Of a stretch of DNA of 8,938 nt, positions 3,993 through 8,938 are shown piece by piece. The translations under genes and the position numbers were made by a program. Source of the stretch: Oscillospiraceae bacterium. Lineage in GTDB: Bacteria > Bacillota > Clostridia > Oscillospirales > Oscillospiraceae. Position 1 is the first letter of the stretch, and the number at the start of each line of letters is the position of its first letter. Where the stretch lies: contig JAEDEN010000064.1 of assembly GCA_016293265.1 (NCBI GenBank), positions 1-8,938 on the forward strand. Direction: 5' to 3'. The notes beneath the pieces are model-generated. The model did no database searches. It was not told where the DNA came from and saw nothing but the letters and a program-made list of their open reading frames with translations.

Positions 3993-5525
3993 TCAGCCTT
4001 CCTTCAGGTGGATGACACAGGCGGAGAGGTCGTAGAAGGGCTCCGCCATGGTGGGGGAGAGGCCCTCCACCACATCCGCCTGGGTGAGGACGGAGACGGA
4101 CTTGAAACACACCGGCAGAATGGGGGCCTGATTCTTCAGCCGCGTACAAAGGCGCTCCATGGCGTCGCCCCGCTCCGCAGCGGAGGCGTAAAGGGCCAGG
4201 AGATGGTCGGTCTGGGCATCGCTCCAGCCGCCGTAGTTCAGCGTACCGCCGGTGGCCAGCAGGGGGGAGAGGTCCCAGTCTGCGGTAAGGCGCACCTCGC
4301 CGTAGTAGAGGTCAAAATCCCCGGCGGCCAGGGCGGCGGTGTAGTCCGCCCAGGGCAGGACCCGTGTCTCCACGCTGAGGCCTTCCTCCGTAAAGGTTTC
4401 GGCCAGATGGGAGGCGATGGAGACCTTAAAGCTGTTCTCCCCGTTCACCAGCAGCGTCAGGGTCCGCTCCGGCAGCTGGGTTTCGGCCAGGGCGGCGGTG
4501 AAGCCGTCGTGGGAATAGGCCGTTTCCAACTGGGAGGGGTAAAGGGGGGAGACGGGGGAAACGGGAAATTGGGCGGCAACGCCATGGCCGGAGAGATAGG
4601 CGCTGACGATGCTGCCGCGGTTGATGCCCTGGGAGAGGGCCCGGCGCAGCGCCGGGTCGGAAAGGCCGTCCCGGGCGGTGTTGATGCCGACGTACTGCAA
4701 AACGGTGGTTTCGGCGTCATGGCAGGCCACGTTGCCCGTGACGCTCACCGGCAAAGTGCCGGTGAGATCCGCCGTGATAAGCTGCAGGTCATGGGAGGTG
4801 AAGCGGTAGAGCATGGCGTCATGGCTGGAGGTTTCCTCCAGGGCGATCCGCTCCGTGGGCCGCTCCTTTTGCTGCCACCAGGACTGGTTGGCGATAAGGT
4901 AGGCGCCGCCCTCCTCCTGGGAGAAGAAATAAGGCCCGGTGCCGGTGGGAACGGCGCTGTTTTCCGTTCCTTTTTTCACGATGGGGATGTCCAGCAGGGC
5001 GGGAAAGCCGGTGTTGGGAGCGGAGAGGGTGACGGTGACGGTATCGTCCCGGGCGGAGACGGAGGTGACGGCGGCAAGGCGGGCTCCATAGCGCTCCGAG
5101 GTTCGGGCGCGGTCCAGGGTGGACTTCACATCGGCGGCGGTGAGGGCCGTGCCGTCGGAGAAGGTGACGCCGGGGCGGAGGGTGAACACATACTGCGGCT
5201 TCTCCGCGTCATAGGTATAGCTCCCGCACAGCAGGTTTTGGGGCTCAATGTGGCTGTCCAGCCGGAACAGCCCCTCGTAAAGAAGGGAGGCCACCGTCTG
5301 CTGCATCCCGTCAGGACAGGAGATGGGGTCCAGGGTCTGGGCGGGGGCGTAGGGCAGGGAGAAGCACTCCGGGAGATGGGCGCCGGCCTGCGCTGCTTCC
5401 GCGGAGCTTTCCGCCGGCAAAAGCGCGGTATCCTCCTCCGCCGGCAGGTCCTCCTGCCAGCAGCCGCTCAGCAGCAGCGGGATCAGCGCTATGGCGCACA
5501 GCGCTTTTTGCATTCCTTTTCTCAT
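3993..5525 (-). CDS. Lipoprotein substrate-binding protein, ABC transporter family 5 (OppA/DppA-like)
   Basis: Extracytoplasmic binding protein, membrane-anchored by lipid, of the family that delivers oligopeptides, dipeptides or similar solutes to ABC importers. The 510 residues start with a lipoprotein signal (MRKGMQK, hydrophobic 8-19, lipobox LSGC with Cys22), then a low-complexity acidic linker (23-50). The SBP_bac_5 fold follows: YEGLFRLD (83-90), FTLRPGVTFSDGTALTAADV (114-133), PTGTGPYFF (193-201), LRRALSQGINR (293-303), and the returning C-terminal lobe to about 480. The Met at 1 is preferred over Met5 because AGGA lies seven bases before it, while the site before Met5 is almost adjacent. 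It begins 12 bases after pgeF, so translation is probably linked to that gene. No permease or ATPase gene is in the window and a terminator follows directly, so it is an orphan here; partners must be encoded elsewhere. The ligand cannot be predicted. Confidence 0.92.
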   Translation of the reverse strand: MRKGMQKALCAIALIPLLLSGCWQEDLPAEEDTALLPAESSAEAAQAGAHLPECFSLPYAPAQTLDPISCPDGMQQTVASLLYEGLFRLDSHIEPQNLLCGSYTYDAEKPQYVFTLRPGVTFSDGTALTAADVKSTLDRARTSERYGARLAAVTSVSARDDTVTVTLSAPNTGFPALLDIPIVKKGTENSAVPTGTGPYFFSQEEGGAYLIANQSWWQQKERPTERIALEETSSHDAMLYRFTSHDLQLITADLTGTLPVSVTGNVACHDAETTVLQYVGINTARDGLSDPALRRALSQGINRGSIVSAYLSGHGVAAQFPVSPVSPLYPSQLETAYSHDGFTAALAETQLPERTLTLLVNGENSFKVSIASHLAETFTEEGLSVETRVLPWADYTAALAAGDFDLYYGEVRLTADWDLSPLLATGGTLNYGGWSDAQTDHLLALYASAAERGDAMERLCTRLKNQAPILPVCFKSVSVLTQADVVEGLSPTMAEPFYDLSACVIHLKEG

Positions 5526-5537
5526 AATGTGATCCTA

Positions 5538-6338
5538 TCAAATACAAGTGATGACGGCCGCCTGCAGCCCCCGCCGGCTGCCCATCTTCCGGTGGGACCA
5601 GAACAGCTCCGGGTGGCAGGCGGTGCAAAGTCCGGAGCGGTCGATGTGCTGGGGCAGAAGCCCCGCGCAAAGGAGCCACAGCTCGTTGAGGCCTGCAAGG
5701 TCTACCAGCCACTTTTCGCCCCGCCGGGTGAGATAGGCGGCGGCATCGCCGCCCAGGGCGTCCAGCATGGCGGAGGGGACGTCGCTGTCGGTCTCGAAGC
5801 AGCATACTCCGATGCAGGGCCCGATGGCGGCGCGAAGGTCCCCGGAATCCACACCGTAAAGCCGTTCCATCTCCGCCACGGCCTTTGCCACGATCCCGCC
5901 GGCGCAGCCCCGCCAGCCGGCGTGGATGGCCCCCACGGCGCCGGTGGCGCTGTCCCAGAGGAGGATGTTGCCGCAGTCGGCGGAAAAGACCTCCAGGGAG
6001 AGCCCCTTCTCGCAGGTAATGAGGGCGTCGGCGGTGTAGTCCCGCTCCCGGAAAAGGCCCTTCCCCGCGTCACCGCGCCCGACGGCGCGGACGGCGGTCT
6101 CATGGACCTGGGCGGAGAGGACCAGGTTTTCCGCATCCGCGCCGATGGCGGCACAGAAGCGGCGGCTGTTCTCCACCACGGCATCCATTCCGTCCCCCCG
6201 GCCGGGGCCCAGGTTCAGGCTGTCCCAGGGGGCGGAAGAAACGCCGCCCCGCCGGGTGGAAAAGCCATGGGGTACGCCCTCCAGCAGGGAGGAGGTGAAA
6301 TAAACAAGGTCGTTTTTCTCGTGGGTCACAAAAGGCAT
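5538..6338 (-). CDS. pgeF: Purine nucleoside phosphorylase PgeF/YlmD/YfiH ('laccase-domain' protein)
   Basis: Member of the Cu-oxidase_4/DUF152 family, once called polyphenol oxidase. Characterised members are zinc-dependent and act on adenosine, inosine and methylthioadenosine by phosphorolysis, and on adenosine by deamination; E. coli YfiH has also been linked to peptidoglycan precursor editing. The 266 residues match the family length. Motifs in order: HGFSTRRGGVS (24-34), SAQVHE (75-80, His79), SADCGNILL (119-127, Cys122), AIHAGWRG (137-144, His139), AIGPCIGVCCFE (171-182) and FWSHRKMGSRRGLQAAVI (246-263). The zinc ligands His79, Cys122 and His139 are present. GGAGG lies seven bases before the ATG. 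It sits 108 bases after secA and 12 bases before the binding-protein gene, so it is probably cotranscribed with the latter and perhaps with secA. Substrate in this organism is inferred from family only. Confidence 0.95.
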   Translation of the reverse strand: MPFVTHEKNDLVYFTSSLLEGVPHGFSTRRGGVSSAPWDSLNLGPGRGDGMDAVVENSRRFCAAIGADAENLVLSAQVHETAVRAVGRGDAGKGLFRERDYTADALITCEKGLSLEVFSADCGNILLWDSATGAVGAIHAGWRGCAGGIVAKAVAEMERLYGVDSGDLRAAIGPCIGVCCFETDSDVPSAMLDALGGDAAAYLTRRGEKWLVDLAGLNELWLLCAGLLPQHIDRSGLCTACHPELFWSHRKMGSRRGLQAAVITCI

Positions 6339-6360
6339 GGTCGGTCCTCCATGGAAACGG

Positions 6361-6396
6361 CCGCCCCTGCCCTCCGGCAGGGGAGAACAGGGGCGG
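6361..6396 (-). other. Two competing hairpins in the secA-pgeF gap
   Basis: Two alternative stems use overlapping bases. A compact one pairs 6364-6371 with 6376-6383 (8 bp, 4-base loop). A wider one pairs 6361-6369 with 6388-6396 (9 bp). The strand at 6361-6371 can choose either partner, so they cannot form together. The stems end about 10 bases before the pgeF ribosome site. No T-run follows, so a standard terminator for secA is not seen. This could be a weak terminator, a transcript-stability element or a translational control element; the structures are seen, the role is inferred. Confidence 0.6.
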
Positions 6397-6446
6397 AAAG
6401 CATGAAAAGGGAATTTTGAAAGGGAAGAGGGAGCCTGCTATCCCGC

Positions 6447-8938
6447 TTACTCGTGGTACTCCTTGCAGGTGCACTTCTTCCACTTCAATCCGCTGCCGCA
6501 GGGGCAGGGATCGTTGCGGCCGATTTTGACGTTCTTGACCACGGGCTTCTTCTTGGGGGCGGTGCCGTCGCCGCCCACATTTTCCACCATGCCCTTGGCC
6601 ACGCGCTCCCGCTTGACCTCCTCATCCTTGCGGATGCGGACGGAATACAGGCGGCGGACGGTCTCGTCCCGGATGGCGGAAACCATCTCCTCAAACATAT
6701 CCAGGGATTCCCGCTTGTATGCATCCACGGGGTCGGTGTTGCCGTAGGCCTGCAGGCGGATGCCCTGCTTGAGGTCCTCCATGGCGTCGATGTGGTCCAT
6801 CCAGTATTCGTCTACCACCCGCAGCATGATGACGCGCTCCAGCTCCCGCATGATGGGGGTGGTGATCTCGGCCTCCTTGGCGCTGTAGGTGGCCTCGGCG
6901 GCGGCGATGCAGGCCTCCGTCAGGGCTTCGGCGTCCATGGCGGCGGCGCCGGCGGCGTCCACGGCGCCGGGCAGGAAGTAGGTGCCCTCCAGGCCGCGCA
7001 GCATTTCCCGGGCCCCCGCCTCGTCCAGGGCGGTCTTTTCGCCGAAGGCCAGGGCCACATGGTTGGAGATGGCGGTGTGCATCATGTTCAGAACGGTATC
7101 CTTGATGTCCATGCCGTCCAGCACCTGGCGGCGCTGGGCATAGATGATCTCGCGCTGGCGGTTCATCACGTCGTCGTATTCCAGCACGGACTTACGGGAC
7201 TGGAAGTTCCGGGACTCCACGGTGGTCTGGGCGTTTTCAATGGCCTTGGTGAGCATCTTGTTCTCAATGGGGGTGTCCTCGTCCAGATCGAAGCGCTCCA
7301 TCATGTTGGTGATGCGGTCGCCGCCGAACAGGCGCATCAGGTCGTCCTCCAGGGAGATATAGAACCGGGTCTCGCCGGGGTCGCCCTGGCGGCCGGCACG
7401 GCCGCGGAGCTGGTTGTCGATACGGCGGGACTCATGGCGCTCGGTGCCGATGATGAAAAGGCCGCCGGTGGCCCGCACCTGCTGGGCTTCCTCGGAGATG
7501 ACGGCCTTGTGGTGGGCCAGCCGCTCGGCGAAGAGCTTCCGGGCGTCCAGAATGTCCTGGTTGTCGGTATCGGCGTAGCCGGTGGCGTCCACGATGACCG
7601 CATCGGAGTAGCCGGCCTTCACCAGGTCGGCCTTGGCCAGGTACTCGGCGTTGCCGCCCAGCATGATGTCGGTGCCGCGGCCGGCCATGTTGGTGGCCAC
7701 GGTGACGGCGCCCAGCTTGCCGGCCTGGGCCACGATCTCGGCTTCCTTCTCGTGGTTCTTGGCGTTGAGGAGGTTGTGGCGGATGCCCTCCCGGGTCAGG
7801 AGCTTGGAGAGCAGCTCGTTCTTCTCGATGGAGACGGTGCCCACCAGCACGGGCTGGCCCTTTTCATGGCACTCCTTCACCTGGGCCACCACGGCCCGGA
7901 ACTTGCCGGCCTCGGTTTTATAGACCACGTCGTGGTGGTCGTTGCGCTGGTTGGGGCGGTTGGTGGGGATCTCCACGATATCCAGGTTGTAGATGGTGCC
8001 GAATTCCTCCTGCTCGGTCATGGCGGTACCGGTCATGCCGGAGAGCTTGTCGTACAGGCGGAAGTAGTTCTGGAAGGTGATGGTGGCCAGGGTCTTGTTC
8101 TCGCTGTTGACGTTGACGTGCTCCTTGGCCTCGATGGCCTGGTGCAGGCCGTTGGAGTAGCGGCGGCCGAACATGAGGCGGCCGGTGAACTCGTCCACGA
8201 TGATGACCTCGCCGTCCTTGACCACGTAGTCGATGTCCCGCTTCATGGTGCCGTGGGCGCGGATGGCCTGGTTGATGTGGTGGGAGAGGGTGGAGTTGGA
8301 GGGATCGGACAGGTTTTCAACGTGGAAGAACTCCTCCGCCTTGGCGATACCCCGGGCGGTGAGGGTGGCCGTCTTGGCCTTCTCATCCACCACGTAGTCG
8401 GCGTCGATGCCCTCGTCCTCTTCCTCCTTGTTGTCCATCTCCACGACCACCTTCTTGCGGAAGCGGGAAACGAGCATCTCCGCCATGTCGTAAAGCTGGG
8501 TGGACTTCTCACCCTGGCCGGAGATAATCAGGGGGGTGCGGGCCTCGTCGATCAGGATGGAGTCCACCTCGTCCACGATGGCGAAGCTGTGGCCCCGCTG
8601 GACCAGCTCGCTGGAGTAGATGCACATATTGTCCCGCAGGTAGTCAAAGCCCATCTCGTTGTTGGTGCCATAGGTGATGTCTGCGGCATAGGCCTCCTGG
8701 CGCTCCTTGCTGGTCAGGCCGTGGACGATCAGGCCCACCTTCAGCCCCAGGAAGCGGTGCACCTTGCCCATCCACTCGCTGTCGCGCTTGGCCAGGTAGT
8801 CGTTGACGGTGACGATGTGGACGCCCTTGCCGGTCAGGGCGTTGAGGTAGGCGGGGAGAGTGGCCACCAGGGTCTTGCCTTCGCCGGTCTTCATCTCGGC
8901 GATGCGGCCCTGGTGCAGCACGATGCCGCCCACCAGCT
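6447..8938 (-). CDS. secA: Preprotein translocase ATPase SecA (5' end beyond window)
   Basis: Motor ATPase that drives secretory proteins through SecYEG. The frame is open to the right edge; about 830 residues are visible and roughly 80 N-terminal ones are missing. The in-frame GTG at 8933 is not a start: the preceding Leu and the sequence LVGGIVLHQGRIAEMKTG match the interior of SecA. Counting that Val as 1: Walker A KTGEGKT (15-21), VTVNDYLAKRD (41-51), Walker B VDEVD (120-124), preprotein-binding domain (about 140-290), SGMTGTA (298-304), the second nucleotide-binding fold with NMAGRGTD (415-422) and ERHESRRIDNQLRGRAGRQG (498-517), then scaffold and wing domains. An insert of about 60 residues (428-488) lies in the second ATPase fold, as in several other SecA proteins. 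The C-terminus is a SecB/ribosome-type zinc tail, IGRNDPCPCGSG, with Cys810, 812, 821 and 823. The fourth ligand is spaced CTC, not the usual CH or CC. Followed by pgeF after 108 bases. Confidence 0.98.
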   Translation of the reverse strand, partial: LVGGIVLHQGRIAEMKTGEGKTLVATLPAYLNALTGKGVHIVTVNDYLAKRDSEWMGKVHRFLGLKVGLIVHGLTSKERQEAYAADITYGTNNEMGFDYLRDNMCIYSSELVQRGHSFAIVDEVDSILIDEARTPLIISGQGEKSTQLYDMAEMLVSRFRKKVVVEMDNKEEEDEGIDADYVVDEKAKTATLTARGIAKAEEFFHVENLSDPSNSTLSHHINQAIRAHGTMKRDIDYVVKDGEVIIVDEFTGRLMFGRRYSNGLHQAIEAKEHVNVNSENKTLATITFQNYFRLYDKLSGMTGTAMTEQEEFGTIYNLDIVEIPTNRPNQRNDHHDVVYKTEAGKFRAVVAQVKECHEKGQPVLVGTVSIEKNELLSKLLTREGIRHNLLNAKNHEKEAEIVAQAGKLGAVTVATNMAGRGTDIMLGGNAEYLAKADLVKAGYSDAVIVDATGYADTDNQDILDARKLFAERLAHHKAVISEEAQQVRATGGLFIIGTERHESRRIDNQLRGRAGRQGDPGETRFYISLEDDLMRLFGGDRITNMMERFDLDEDTPIENKMLTKAIENAQTTVESRNFQSRKSVLEYDDVMNRQREIIYAQRRQVLDGMDIKDTVLNMMHTAISNHVALAFGEKTALDEAGAREMLRGLEGTYFLPGAVDAAGAAAMDAEALTEACIAAAEATYSAKEAEITTPIMRELERVIMLRVVDEYWMDHIDAMEDLKQGIRLQAYGNTDPVDAYKRESLDMFEEMVSAIRDETVRRLYSVRIRKDEEVKRERVAKGMVENVGGDGTAPKKKPVVKNVKIGRNDPCPCGSGLKWKKCTCKEYHE

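Noticed and set aside
3844..4149. Minus-strand 101-codon frame spanning the binding-protein gene end and terminator
   Set aside because: Out-of-frame overlap with the binding-protein gene, through its terminator, with no ribosome site or conserved look.
6361..6396. Calling the secA-pgeF hairpins a secA terminator
   Set aside because: On the transcribed strand the stem is followed by CGGCCGTTTCC, not a T-run, so the evidence does not meet an intrinsic terminator call.
3921..6419. Plus-strand open frame of 832 codons
   Set aside because: It runs antisense through two well-identified genes (binding protein and pgeF), is composed of Gly/Ala/Val/Gln-rich low-meaning sequence, and has no ribosome site or family motif. 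GC-rich DNA often leaves such antisense frames open.
8931..8933. GTG as the start of secA
   Set aside because: The codon is the Val of the conserved LVGGIVLHQG interior segment; the real start lies outside the window.
1..8938. Search for CRISPR arrays, insertion sequences, tRNA/rRNA genes, toxin-antitoxin or defence genes
   Set aside because: No regularly spaced repeats, no transposase or terminal inverted repeats, no cloverleaf or rRNA-like sequence, and every long coding stretch is assigned to a housekeeping or metabolic gene.

Overview
The window looks like chromosomal DNA from a GC-rich, low-oxygen member of the Firmicutes, probably the Oscillospiraceae/Ruminococcaceae group of Clostridia (inference). 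The reasons are: a T-box tRNA-sensing leader, which is typical of Firmicutes; AT-rich sigma-A promoters and U-tailed terminators set in GC-rich coding DNA; AGGAGG-type ribosome sites; and an IlvD that lacks the extra cysteine of oxygen-stable enzymes. All supported genes lie on the minus strand, so gene order runs from high to low coordinate.

Layout in transcription order. (1) 8938-5538: secA, cut at its 5' end by the window edge, then pgeF (multicopper-oxidase-fold purine nucleoside phosphorylase), then 12 bases later a lipoprotein substrate-binding protein of the OppA/DppA family (3993-5525). The unit ends at a clear terminator (3926-3960). A pair of competing hairpins sits between secA and pgeF. 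(2) 3931-3696: a GC-rich non-coding stretch that ends in a 15-bp inverted repeat resembling a CodY box. (3) 3695-2354: a near-consensus promoter drives a 98-residue protein of unknown function and a secreted two-SH3b/NlpC-P60 peptidoglycan hydrolase, closed by a strong terminator. (4) 2300-1: a promoter, a T-box leader with probable isoleucine specifier ATC, a 17-bp terminator, then ilvC and ilvD, the latter running off the left edge.

Best-supported biology. The last unit is a branched-chain amino acid operon. IlvC (ketol-acid reductoisomerase) and IlvD (dihydroxy-acid dehydratase) catalyse consecutive steps to valine/isoleucine, and uncharged tRNA-Ile would stabilise the antiterminator and let transcription reach them. 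The antiterminator/terminator switch can be drawn base by base. The middle unit concerns the cell wall, and the first combines protein export, nucleoside clean-up and probable peptide uptake.

I found no mobile element, CRISPR array, rRNA, tRNA gene or defence locus, and nothing I would call a new biological system. The points worth a second look are regulatory (T-box accessory palindrome and repeats, CodY-like box, doubled -10 region, two unexplained hairpins), the 98-residue unknown protein, and small departures from family consensus in IlvC, IlvD and SecA.
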